A stretch of 21,642 nt of DNA. Source: Gp6-AA40 sp050742535 (GTDB lineage Bacteria; Acidobacteriota; Vicinamibacteria; Vicinamibacterales; UBA2999). Shown in pieces: positions 1 to 5,858 of this stretch. Every line of letters starts with the position of its first letter. The first letter of the stretch is position 1. The stretch spans positions 1 through 21,642 of the forward strand of contig JBOGIQ010000066.1 in NCBI GenBank assembly GCA_050742535.1, written 5' to 3'. The notes beneath the pieces are model-generated. The model had not been told where the DNA came from. It worked only from the letters and a program-made list of their open reading frames with translations, and did no database searches. The position numbers were made by a program, and so were the translations under genes.

Positions 1-75
1 AGGGAGCCAGTCGCGCGGCGAGGGCGGGAACAGCAGCGATTGATCGGGTGCGCATGGACGGAACGTCGTCGGCAT
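1..75 (-). CDS. Transposase N-terminus, IS1182-like, runs off the left edge
   Basis: On the minus strand an ATG at 75 opens a frame that stays open to base 1 and gives 25 residues. It begins MPTTFRPC and continues with the stretch APDQSLLFPPSPRDWLP. This matches the very conserved opening of IS1182-type (DDE) transposases, which typically read RPYxPxQxLLLPPSLRDWLPE. The catalytic DDE core would lie outside the window. The insertion-sequence end should lie between the ATG and the small ORF that stops at 124, but I cannot identify a terminal inverted repeat without the other end. Family recognition rests on this short N-terminal motif only, so the family name is less certain than the transposase call. 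Confidence 0.72.
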   Translation of the reverse strand, partial: MPTTFRPCAPDQSLLFPPSPRDWLP

Positions 76-123
76 ACTTCTATTACGTACGAGCCGGTGC
101 GAACGTTTCTGCCGCGCAGACTC

Positions 124-222
124 CTAGGTCGGTTTGCTGAGTGCTCGGAAAGCCACATAGCCGAGAGCACCGAGGACGACCAAGATCAGAATTTCGGGAA
201 GTCCGATGGGGAAGCTGTTCAT
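124..222 (-). CDS. Possible 32-residue single-helix membrane protein (TatA-like N-terminus)
   Basis: A minus-strand ATG at 222 gives a 32-residue frame ending at 124. It starts MNSFPIGLPEILIL, continues with a hydrophobic stretch to about residue 24, and closes with a short basic tail (RALSKPT). The G-x-PE-hydrophobic opening recalls TatA/TatE (usually xGxPELIxIL), but the FG-x-KKLPE hinge and amphipathic helix of TatA are absent. The stop lies only about 50 bases from the transposase start, so the gene could be an intact small membrane protein or a TatA-like gene cut by the insertion sequence. The only in-frame start below the upstream stop at 271-273 is this ATG. No good Shine-Dalgarno is visible. 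Low confidence that it is expressed. Confidence 0.3.
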   Translation of the reverse strand: MNSFPIGLPEILILVVLGALGYVAFRALSKPT

Positions 223-289
223 CTTGCGGGTTGAGACGGCCAGACGGACTTTGGAGTTCCCGGAGACGGATTAACAAGCTGTCGGCACT

Positions 290-1471
290 TCACGCGCGCT
301 CGACGGCGAGCGCCACGCCGTTGCCTCCACCGAGGCAAAGACTCGCGATCCCGCGCTTCAACCCCCGCTGCTCGAGCGCATACAACAGCGTTGTCAGGAT
401 CCGCGCGCCGCTGGCGCCGATCGGATGGCCGAGCGCCACCGCCCCTCCGTTGACGTTCACCGTGTTCGGATCGATTCCCAGCTGCCCGAGAACCGCGAGC
501 AGCTGCACCGAGAACGCTTCGTTGATCTCGAACAGGTCAACATCCTCCAGCTTCCAGCCAACCTTCTGCGAGAGTTTGCGGATCGCCTCGACGGGAGTCA
601 TCAGCAGATACTTCGGCGCCAATCCGCTTGTCGCCTGACCGATGATGCGCGCCAGTGGTTTCAGACCGAGCTGCGCCGCCCGCGCGGACGACATCACGAC
701 GAGCGCCGCGGCGCCATCGTTGACCGGCGGCGCGTTGCCCGCGGTAACGGTCCCATCCTTCTTGAACGCCGGCTTCAACGCCCCGAGCGCCGAGACCGAT
801 GTGTCCGCGCGCACGGACTCGTCGCGCGCGACAACGATCGCGTCGCCCTTCTTCTGTGGAATCGTGACCGGCAGGATCTCCTGTTTGAAGCGTCCCTCCG
901 CTTCGGCGGCGGCCGCCTTACGATGGCTGTTGAAGGCGAAGTCGTCCTGCGCGGTCCGGCCGATGTTGTATTCAGTGGCGATCAACTCGCCGGCGTTTCC
1001 CATGTGGCACTGCTCGAATGAGCACCACAGGCCGTCGTGCACCATCGAGTCGACGAGCTGCGCGTTGCCCATCCGCAGCCCCTCGCGCGCGGCCGCTAGC
1101 AGGTACGGCGCGTTGCTCATCGACTCCATGCCCCCGGCAACGGCGATCTCGATATCGCCGGTGGCGATGGCCTGCTGTGCGAGCATCACGGCTTTCAGGC
1201 CGGAGCCGCAGACTTTGTTGATCGTCAGGGCAGCCACGTGGTCGGCGAGCCCGCCGCGCAACGCAGCCTGACGGGCCGGCGCCTGGCCCACTCCAGCCGA
1301 GACCACGTTGCCCATGATGCATTCCTCGACTCCGGCCGGGTCGATGCCGGCGCGGTTCACGGCTTCGCGCACGACGATGGCGCCAAGGTCCGGGGCCGTG
1401 AGATTCTTCAGCGCGCCGAGGAACTTGCCTGTGGGCGTTCGAACGGCGGCGACAATGACAGCGTCCTGCAT
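290..1471 (-). CDS. Acetyl-CoA C-acetyltransferase (thiolase)
   Basis: A 393-residue thiolase of normal family length. It condenses two acetyl-CoA to acetoacetyl-CoA, or cleaves it in the reverse direction, in the cytoplasm. The N-terminal half carries the nucleophilic Cys88 in NKVCGSGLKAV and the GGMESMSNAP loop (113-122). The C-terminal half carries NEAF (317-320), GGAVALGHPIGASGAR with His349, and Cys379 in LCLGGGNG. The whole catalytic set (Cys-His-Cys plus Asn) is therefore present. I cannot separate an acetoacetyl-CoA biosynthetic role (ketone body, PHB or mevalonate supply) from fatty-acid breakdown by sequence alone. No PHB or beta-oxidation genes flank it here. The ATG at 1471 lies 6 bases after a TAGGAT hexamer, suggesting a leaderless mRNA. 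Confidence 0.95.
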   Translation of the reverse strand: MQDAVIVAAVRTPTGKFLGALKNLTAPDLGAIVVREAVNRAGIDPAGVEECIMGNVVSAGVGQAPARQAALRGGLADHVAALTINKVCGSGLKAVMLAQQAIATGDIEIAVAGGMESMSNAPYLLAAAREGLRMGNAQLVDSMVHDGLWCSFEQCHMGNAGELIATEYNIGRTAQDDFAFNSHRKAAAAEAEGRFKQEILPVTIPQKKGDAIVVARDESVRADTSVSALGALKPAFKKDGTVTAGNAPPVNDGAAALVVMSSARAAQLGLKPLARIIGQATSGLAPKYLLMTPVEAIRKLSQKVGWKLEDVDLFEINEAFSVQLLAVLGQLGIDPNTVNVNGGAVALGHPIGASGARILTTLLYALEQRGLKRGIASLCLGGGNGVALAVERA

Positions 1472-1477
1472 AGGGCC

Positions 1478-1483
1478 ATCCTA
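1478..1483 (-). promoter_or_regulatory. Candidate -10 hexamer TAGGAT for the thiolase gene
   Basis: On the minus strand TTAGGAT is followed by six bases and then the thiolase ATG. A TANNNT -10 box six bases from the start codon would place transcription initiation at or next to the ATG. No convincing -35 is visible. Inference from position only. Confidence 0.35.
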
Positions 1484-1538
1484 ACCCCGCCTGTTAACCG
1501 TGTGCCCTCCGTCCCCGTTGTATGGGCAGGAGAGCGAA

Positions 1539-2366
1539 ATGAGGGAGCTGTTGATCGTGACGGTCGTCGCGCTGGCGGTTGGCCCCGCACTGGCGCAGGA
1601 GACCCTGCCGGCGTTCCAGGTTGTATCGGTAAAGGCGAACCGCTCGAATGCGGACGGCCAGAGTCAGCGGATGCTGCCGGGTGGCCGCGCCGTGATTGTC
1701 AACACACCGTTGCGCCGACTGATTCTCATGGCGTACGAGCTGTTCCCACAACAGCTCGTTGGCGGCCCGGCCTGGCTCGATTCGGACCACTTCGACATCG
1801 TTGCGCAAGCCAATGAGAATCTCGGACCGTCGGTTCCCGGCGGTCGTCCGGGCCGCGCGCAGCAAATGTTGCAGCGATTGCTGGCAGAGCGCTTCGGGCT
1901 CGCCGTGCACCCCGAGGCCCGTGAGTTGCCAGTCTACGAGCTGACCGTGGCGAGGGCGGACGGACGTCTCGGACCACGGATTTCGCCAGCAACGGTCGAC
2001 TGCCTGTCGCTCATGACGGCGTATGGTCGTGGAGAAGCGCCAATGCCGCCGCCGTCGCAATGTGGAGCCTCCGGACGCACTGGACGTGTGTCGATGCGCG
2101 GCGGAATCATGCCGATGTTCGTGCGCTCCCTCGTCGGTATGACGGATCGCATCGTCCTGGATCGAACGGGCTTGACCGGCAGCTTCGATTTCGATCTGGA
2201 GTTCACGCCAGACTCAGGCGCTGCGCCAGAGACGACGGCCCCGGGCACCACCGGCGCCTCGCTATTCACGGCGCTCGAAGAGCAGCTTGGCTTGAAGCTG
2301 CGCCCGGCACGGGAGCCGGTGCCAGTGCTGGTCATCGATCGTGTGGCGCACCCAACGGAGAACTGA
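1539..2366 (+). CDS. TIGR03435 family secreted protein
   Basis: A 275-residue exported protein of the TIGR03435 family, which is expanded in soil Acidobacteria and has no established function. Family marks seen here are the opening FQVVSVKANRS, the block RLILMAYELFPQQLVGGPAWLDSDHFDI (roughly 60-87), the block QRLLAERFGLAVHPEARELPVYEL (112-135), a DRTGLTGSFDFDLEFTPD segment, and the closing EQLGLKLRPAREPVPVLVIDRV followed by HPTEN. Residues 1-19 form a signal peptide with a likely cleavage at ALA/Q. The ATG at 1539 is preferred over a GTG at 1500 because AGGAG at 1528-1532 stands six bases before it and the signal peptide then begins at residue 1. It is followed one base later by the membrane-protein gene and appears to head a four-gene cluster with a sigma factor. 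Confidence 0.88.
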   Translation: MRELLIVTVVALAVGPALAQETLPAFQVVSVKANRSNADGQSQRMLPGGRAVIVNTPLRRLILMAYELFPQQLVGGPAWLDSDHFDIVAQANENLGPSVPGGRPGRAQQMLQRLLAERFGLAVHPEARELPVYELTVARADGRLGPRISPATVDCLSLMTAYGRGEAPMPPPSQCGASGRTGRVSMRGGIMPMFVRSLVGMTDRIVLDRTGLTGSFDFDLEFTPDSGAAPETTAPGTTGASLFTALEEQLGLKLRPAREPVPVLVIDRVAHPTEN

Positions 2367-2367
2367 T

Positions 2368-2844
2368 ATGGACAAGACGGTATTCGTCGCACTGATACTG
2401 CCGTTCACCCTCCTGATTGTCGCTATCTGGGTGACGTACCTCGAGCGCTCTCGGCGCGAGAGGCACCGGGTCGAGCTGCAGAAAGCCGTTCTCGAGCGCG
2501 TCGGGTCCGTCAAGGACTTCGCCGAGTTCATGACCACCGAGCAAGGGGAGCGCTTTCTGGCTGCTCTGGCTCCAACTCACTTCCGCCCGCACCACCGCGG
2601 GCTCTGGTCGGTGCGGATCGGCGTGGTGCTGTTGACCATCGGCATTTTCCTGATGTTCGCGCTCCACACGACGTGGTTCGGATCGCCCGCCGGCAACAGT
2701 CCGCCGCCAGCCCTCTTCTTGGGCATTCTCCTGCTGATTGCCGCCGGCGCCGGTATGCTGCTGTCGGCGGCGGTGTCGTTCGCGATTGCGCGCGCGTTGG
2801 GCGTGAATGGGCACGGCGGCGCGAAGAAGGACGGCGCGGCGTAG
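2368..2844 (+). CDS. Three-helix membrane protein upstream of a sigma factor
   Basis: A 158-residue protein that I do not recognise with certainty. It has one N-terminal transmembrane helix (about 5-24), a charged, partly helical stretch (about 25-80, rich in Arg and Glu), and two further helices (about 82-100 and 115-141), then a short basic tail. This layout resembles DUF6249-type membrane proteins, which often sit beside sigma factors; that match is tentative. GGAG at 2357-2360 supports the ATG at 2368 rather than an in-frame start at 2341 inside the previous gene. It begins one base after the TIGR03435 stop and ends four bases before the sigma-factor start, so a role in controlling that sigma factor is plausible, but this is inference from position. 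Confidence 0.75.
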   Translation: MDKTVFVALILPFTLLIVAIWVTYLERSRRERHRVELQKAVLERVGSVKDFAEFMTTEQGERFLAALAPTHFRPHHRGLWSVRIGVVLLTIGIFLMFALHTTWFGSPAGNSPPPALFLGILLLIAAGAGMLLSAAVSFAIARALGVNGHGGAKKDGAA

Positions 2845-2848
2845 GGAA

Positions 2849-3337
2849 GTGCCCACAGAGCAGGCGCTCGGCGAGTTCTACGAGAGGCATGCTCGCGATG
2901 TGTGGACGTATGTCTATCACGTGACGAACAACGCCACGGATGCCGACGACATCGTCCAGGAAGCGTTTCTTCGCCTCTTCCAGACGGACCTGCCGTCGGA
3001 CGAAGAGACGCTCCGCCGCTATGTGTTTCGGGTCGCGGGCAATCTCATTGCCGACCGCTGGCGGCGTCGCGTGCGCGATGAACGTCACGCGGGCGAACGA
3101 GCGGAGCACGGCGCGACCCCTGCGCACGACCCGGACGTCGTACGGATTTTCTCTGAGCTGAAGCCGCGCGAACGGGCGCTGCTGTGGCTGGCGTACGTCG
3201 AGGAAGACACGCATGCGGATATTGCGCAGGCGCTTCGTCTGACGCGAGGCAGCGTCAAGGTGATGCTCTCGCGCGCGCGGGCACGGCTGCGGGACCTGCT
3301 GACGGCGCGGGGCGTCGCCGAAAGGCTGGAGAAATGA
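2849..3337 (+). CDS. ECF-type RNA polymerase sigma factor
   Basis: A 162-residue sigma-70 family protein of extracytoplasmic-function type. Region 2 spans about residues 8-75 and includes FYERHARDVWTYVYHV, the DADDIVQEAFLRLF helix that binds core polymerase, and RYVFRVAGNLIADRWRR for -10 recognition. Region 4 spans about 107-155, with LKPRERALLWLAYVEE and the helix-turn-helix HADIAQALRLTRGSVKVMLSRARARLRDLL. The GTG at 2849 is chosen because the longer in-frame start at 2807 lies within the previous gene and adds a non-homologous basic stretch; the ribosome site is weak. The gene overlaps the next one by four bases (ATGA), so they are probably translationally coupled. No zinc-binding anti-sigma (HxxxCxxC) is encoded nearby. 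Confidence 0.92.
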   Translation: MPTEQALGEFYERHARDVWTYVYHVTNNATDADDIVQEAFLRLFQTDLPSDEETLRRYVFRVAGNLIADRWRRRVRDERHAGERAEHGATPAHDPDVVRIFSELKPRERALLWLAYVEEDTHADIAQALRLTRGSVKVMLSRARARLRDLLTARGVAERLEK

Positions 3338-3621
3338 CGGACAGACGAATCGACATCGCGGTTCCCGAGGACCGCATCGTTGCAGCCTTCATGGACCGGC
3401 TGCGTACTGCGCCGCTTCACGTGTCGCCGCGGATGCCGGGTGCGGATGTTCTGTGGCTGAAGGCCCGGCTCATCAGGCAATGGGAGGCGCAACGCAAGGT
3501 GCGCAGGCCGCTCGATGTCATGGAGCCGGTCGAACTGGCCGCCGGGGTCATGGCCGCCGGATTACTGCTTGCCTGGTCGGTACCGTCGGCGTTTGACTGG
3601 ATTCCTCGCCTGATCTTCTAG
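3334..3621 (+). CDS. Small single-helix membrane protein coupled to the sigma factor
   Basis: A 95-residue protein of unrecognised family. It has a soluble, charged N-terminal part (1-64), one predicted transmembrane helix near residues 65-84 (VELAAGVMAAGLLLAWSV), and a short tail ending DWIPRLIF. The start codon overlaps the sigma-factor stop (ATGA at 3334-3337). A cytoplasmic N-terminus plus a single helix, coupled to an ECF sigma factor, is the usual geometry of an anti-sigma factor, but the HxxxCxxC zinc motif is missing. I therefore regard it as a candidate anti-sigma or membrane anchor by position only. A hairpin begins at its last base and may end the transcript. Confidence 0.7.
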   Translation: MTDRRIDIAVPEDRIVAAFMDRLRTAPLHVSPRMPGADVLWLKARLIRQWEAQRKVRRPLDVMEPVELAAGVMAAGLLLAWSVPSAFDWIPRLIF

Positions 3622-3639
3622 CGCATTCTTCGAATGCGC
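3621..3639 (+). terminator. Perfect 8-bp hairpin after the sigma-factor operon
   Basis: GCGCATTC, a three-base TTC loop and GAATGCGC form a perfect 8-bp stem starting at the last base of the stop codon of the small membrane protein. It is followed by CTAATCT rather than a clear T-run, so it is a weak intrinsic terminator or an RNA-stabilising 3' hairpin. Confidence 0.5.
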
Positions 3640-3684
3640 CTAATCTAGCTGGCCGGGGCATGAGCCTTGCGTCTTCCGCGGTTA

Positions 3685-3700
3685 TCCGGCTGAAGCCGGA
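3685..3700. repeat. Solitary copy of the TCCGGCT-AGCCGGA palindrome
   Basis: TCCGGCTGAAGCCGGA is the same palindrome that is repeated six times after maf (5110-5283), here with the GA loop variant. It lies between the sigma-operon hairpin and the Shine-Dalgarno of the next gene, ten bases upstream of AGGAGG. The recurrence at two loci 1.4 kb apart marks it as a dispersed repeat of this genome. Confidence 0.75.
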
Positions 3701-3724
3701 CCCCACAAGCAGGAGGGCAAGGGT

Positions 3725-4234
3725 ATGGGCCGACTACTGATGAGCACGTTTGCCGCAGTCGTTCTGGCGGCGCCGGTTGCCGCGCATCACGAGACGGCGG
3801 GGAAGTCTCATGCGATTGCCACTGTGACACTCACCGAACCCGTGAAAGCCGACGGCAAGGCGCTCGCGCCCGGCACGTATGAGGTCTGGCTGCTCGACGA
3901 GCGCCCGAACCTCACCGGCGCGGCCTCGAACGCGCAGCGCGTCGTCGAGCTGCATCAGAACGGGAAGATGATCGCGAAGGAAGTAGCCGAAGTGTTCGGG
4001 GCCGGTGAACGTCCGGTCGGCACGTCGGGAACAACAGGCCGGATGGCTAAAGCGACCGTTCAAAAGCTGCGCGGTGGTGAGTTCCTGCGCATTTCGATCA
4101 CCGACGCCGGCGCCCGCTATTTGATCCACCTGCCGACGGCGGAATTTTCGGAGCCGGCCCCGCAGCCGCAGGCCCCGTCGCGCGTCGAGGTGCCGCCGCC
4201 GGCGGCCGCGGTTCCTCAGCCGCCGCAACAGTGA
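3725..4234 (+). CDS. Secreted protein of unknown function with proline-rich tail
   Basis: A 169-residue exported protein. Residues 1-20 form a signal peptide ending PVAAHH. The middle (about 28-140) looks like a compact beta-rich domain: ATVTLTEPVKADGKALAPG, then TYEVWLLDERP, then RVVELHQNGKMIAKEV. The last ~27 residues are Pro/Ala/Gln-rich and look disordered. I know similar secreted proteins in Acidobacteria (xTYEVxLxDE then a VxxxxxGKxxAxE strand) but no assigned function. AGGAGG at 3711-3716, eight bases from the ATG, is one of the best ribosome sites in the window. The 3' 137 bases overlap the convergent DUF721 gene, so codons 125-169 are antisense to its Ala/Pro-rich tail. Confidence 0.8.
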   Translation: MGRLLMSTFAAVVLAAPVAAHHETAGKSHAIATVTLTEPVKADGKALAPGTYEVWLLDERPNLTGAASNAQRVVELHQNGKMIAKEVAEVFGAGERPVGTSGTTGRMAKATVQKLRGGEFLRISITDAGARYLIHLPTAEFSEPAPQPQAPSRVEVPPPAAAVPQPPQQ

Positions 4235-4499
4235 CGTCGAGGTAACGCACGACACCTGGCCCGAGCAGGTCCTCGAGCCGGGTGCGAATCGTGGCGGCAG
4301 AGCGTTCGATCTCCCGCTGCCACGCCCGATCGCGCGAGCGCACGCGCAGCGTCGTCCCGTCGAGCAGCACTTCGGTGGCGCCGGCGACAGCGGCGCCCAC
4401 CGCGGTGCGCCAGGCGAAGCCCACCTTTTCGTTCGTCAGCGGTGCCTTGCGGACAATCGCCGCGAGGGCGGCGGGAACGATCGTCTGAACCGGGATCAC
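4098..4499 (-). CDS. DUF721 (DciA-like) family protein
   Basis: A 133-residue protein whose residues 4-89 match the DUF721 fold: PVQTIVPAALAAIVRKAP, the WRTAVGAAVAGAT helix-turn, then LLDGTTLRVRSRDRAWQREIERSA and IRTRLEDLLGPGVVRYLDV. DciA, the characterised member of this family, helps load the replicative helicase in bacteria without DnaC. Short DUF721 proteins like this are often assigned to that role, which I infer. The GTG at 4499 has AGGA eight bases upstream and is the only start that gives the family N-terminus without running into maf. The C-terminal ~44 residues (Ala/Pro/Arg-rich) fall entirely within the overlap with the secreted-protein gene; the conserved domain ends where the overlap begins. 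It diverges from maf with only 24 bases between the starts. Confidence 0.8.
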   Translation of the reverse strand: MIPVQTIVPAALAAIVRKAPLTNEKVGFAWRTAVGAAVAGATEVLLDGTTLRVRSRDRAWQREIERSAATIRTRLEDLLGPGVVRYLDVTVAAAEEPRPPAAAPRRATGPAAAGPAPKIPPSAGGSNSGRRRR

Positions 4500-4506
4500 G
4501 CCTGCG

Positions 4507-4516
4507 ATCCTACAAT
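4507..4516. promoter_or_regulatory. Overlapping divergent -10 boxes between DUF721 and maf
   Basis: On the plus strand TACAAT at 4511-4516 stands seven bases before the maf ATG. On the minus strand TAGGAT (4512-4507) stands seven bases before the DUF721 GTG. If both are -10 boxes, transcription of each gene would start close to its initiation codon and the two promoters would share bases. No clear -35 boxes are visible. Confidence 0.4.
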
Positions 4517-4523
4517 CATCGCG

Positions 4524-5108
4524 ATGACCTCGCGTCCACTCGATCGAATCATTCTGGCGTCGGCCTCGTCCCGGCGCGCCGAATTGCTCCGCGCCGCAGG
4601 AATCGACTTCGACGTCCGGCCGGCGGATGTCGACGAAGCCATATGTCCCGGTGAAGCGCCGGGAGACTACGTGTCGCGCCTCGCAGAAGCAAAAGCGCGC
4701 GCCGTTCACGAACGTGACGGGAACCAGACCGTGCTCGCGGCCGACACGGCGGTTGTCGTCGACGGACAGATTCTCGGAAAACCGATGGACGAGGCCGACG
4801 CGAAGCGGATGCTTCGGATGATTGGCGGCCGCACTCACGAGGTGCTCACCGCGGTTTCCATCTTCCATCCGGGCGAGATCGTCGATACGCGAATGGACAC
4901 CACGACGGTCGAGTTTGCGGAGCTCTCCGACGCGGACATCGAATGGTATGTGTCGAGCGGCGAGCCGATGGACAAGGCCGGCGCCTACGCGGTGCAGGGA
5001 CTGGCTTCCCGGTTCGTGACGCGAGTCGAAGGGTCATACTCGAACGTGGTCGGGCTGCCGATCGCGCTCGTCTATCAGATGCTCACCAACAAACTATTGA
5101 CGTTCTAA
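4524..5108 (+). CDS. maf: Maf family nucleotide pyrophosphatase
   Basis: A 194-residue Maf/YhdE-type protein of normal length. Maf proteins hydrolyse non-canonical or excess nucleoside triphosphates (dTTP/UTP in the YhdE subgroup) to the monophosphate, as house-cleaning enzymes in the cytoplasm. Visible motifs are ILASASSRRAELLRAAG (10-26), where Ser-Arg-Arg contact the triphosphate, AADTAVVVDG with the catalytic Asp74, ILGKPMDEADAKRML, GGRTHEV, and GEPMDKAGAYAVQG with the second acidic patch, plus SYSNVVGLPI near the end. The assignment to the dTTP/UTP subgroup is from general likeness. It is read divergently from DUF721 with a short shared promoter region and is followed two bases later by a palindromic repeat array. 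Confidence 0.94.
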   Translation: MTSRPLDRIILASASSRRAELLRAAGIDFDVRPADVDEAICPGEAPGDYVSRLAEAKARAVHERDGNQTVLAADTAVVVDGQILGKPMDEADAKRMLRMIGGRTHEVLTAVSIFHPGEIVDTRMDTTTVEFAELSDADIEWYVSSGEPMDKAGAYAVQGLASRFVTRVEGSYSNVVGLPIALVYQMLTNKLLTF

Positions 5109-5109
5109 G

Positions 5110-5283
5110 GTCCGGCTAAAGCCGGACACTACGAACCAGGGTCCGGCTAAAGCCGGACACTACGAACCAGGGTCCGGCTAAAGCCGGACACTACGAACCA
5201 GGGTCCGGCTAAAGCCGGACACTACGAATCGAGGGTCCGGCTGAAGCCGGACACTACGAATCGAGGTCCGGCTGAGGCCGGAC
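5110..5283. repeat. Six-copy array of an 18-bp palindrome with 31-32 bp period
   Basis: The unit GTCCGGCTAAAGCCGGAC plus the 13-base spacer ACTACGAACCAGG repeats directly. Palindrome cores begin at 5111, 5142, 5173, 5204, 5236 and 5267, giving steps of 31, 31, 31, 32 and 31. Each unit folds into an 8-bp stem with a two-base loop. Differences between copies fall in the loop (AA in copies 1-4, GA in copies 5-6), in one loop-proximal stem position of copy 6, and in the spacer. The array begins one base after the maf stop codon and ends about 80 bases before the next gene. It resembles a REP/BIME-type cluster more than a CRISPR, because the spacers are also repeated. It could terminate or protect the maf transcript. 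Confidence 0.9.
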
Positions 5284-5361
5284 TCGACGACCGCCCAGTA
5301 TGTCGTTTGCATCCGTTCAGCTCAGTCACCCCGAGCGGGGTCGCGGGTGAACGGAGGCTTC

Positions 5362-5847
5362 ATGGAAAGCAGAGCAAAACTCTTCGGTCATCCCATACAT
5401 CAGATGTTGATCGTCTTCCCGCTGGGGTTGCTGGCGACGGCCCTGCTCTTCGACGTCGTCCAGTTGGCCACGGGAAACGGATTCTGGTCCGAGCTGTCCT
5501 ACTGGATGATTGCGGCAGGCGTCATCTCCGGACTCGTCGCTGCGCCGTTCGGGCTGGTCGACTGGCTGGCCATTCCCTGGCGCACCCGGGCGAAGCGGAT
5601 CGGCGCGGTCCATGGCGGCGGTAATGTCCTCGTCCTCGCACTGTACGGAATCAGCTGGCTGATGCGCGCAGCCAATCCTGCGGCACCGGAAACGCCAGCG
5701 CTCGTGATGGCGTTTGTCGGCGGTGGGCTGGCGATGGTCACCGGGTGGCTTGGCGGCGAGCTCGTCGATCGGCTGGCGGTCGGCGTTGACGAGGGCGCGC
5801 ACCTGAATGCGCCAAGTTCACTGACCACGCGCCACGTGCGCGGCTGA
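5362..5847 (+). CDS. DUF2231 family membrane protein
   Basis: A 161-residue multi-helix inner-membrane protein of the DUF2231 family, whose function is not established. The diagnostic opening is GHPIHQMLIVFPLGLLATAL (9-28), followed by an AAGVISGLVAAPFGLVDWLAIP block (about 51-72) and R-T-R-A-K-R-IGAVHGGGN. Four helices are visible, near 13-33, 45-66, 85-104 and 113-132, and the tail is hydrophilic. The ATG at 5362 is chosen over a GTG at 5347 because GGAGG at 5353-5357 directly precedes it; the four-base spacing is rather short. It stands 11 bases before the glycoside hydrolase gene, so the two may be co-transcribed. Confidence 0.88.
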   Translation: MESRAKLFGHPIHQMLIVFPLGLLATALLFDVVQLATGNGFWSELSYWMIAAGVISGLVAAPFGLVDWLAIPWRTRAKRIGAVHGGGNVLVLALYGISWLMRAANPAAPETPALVMAFVGGGLAMVTGWLGGELVDRLAVGVDEGAHLNAPSSLTTRHVRG

Positions 5848-5858
5848 AGGGCTGACAC

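Noticed and set aside
1500..1538. Earlier GTG start for the TIGR03435 protein
   Set aside because: It would add 13 polar residues before the signal peptide and has no ribosome site, while the ATG at 1539 has AGGAG at proper distance.
5110..5283. CRISPR array
   Set aside because: The spacing is CRISPR-like, but the 13-14 base spacers are nearly identical between units and far too short, and no cas genes are present.
5328..5341. Short palindrome ACCCCG-AG-CGGGGT before the DUF2231 gene as an operator
   Set aside because: Six-base arms of pure G/C are expected often by chance at this composition, and there is no second copy or known regulator nearby.
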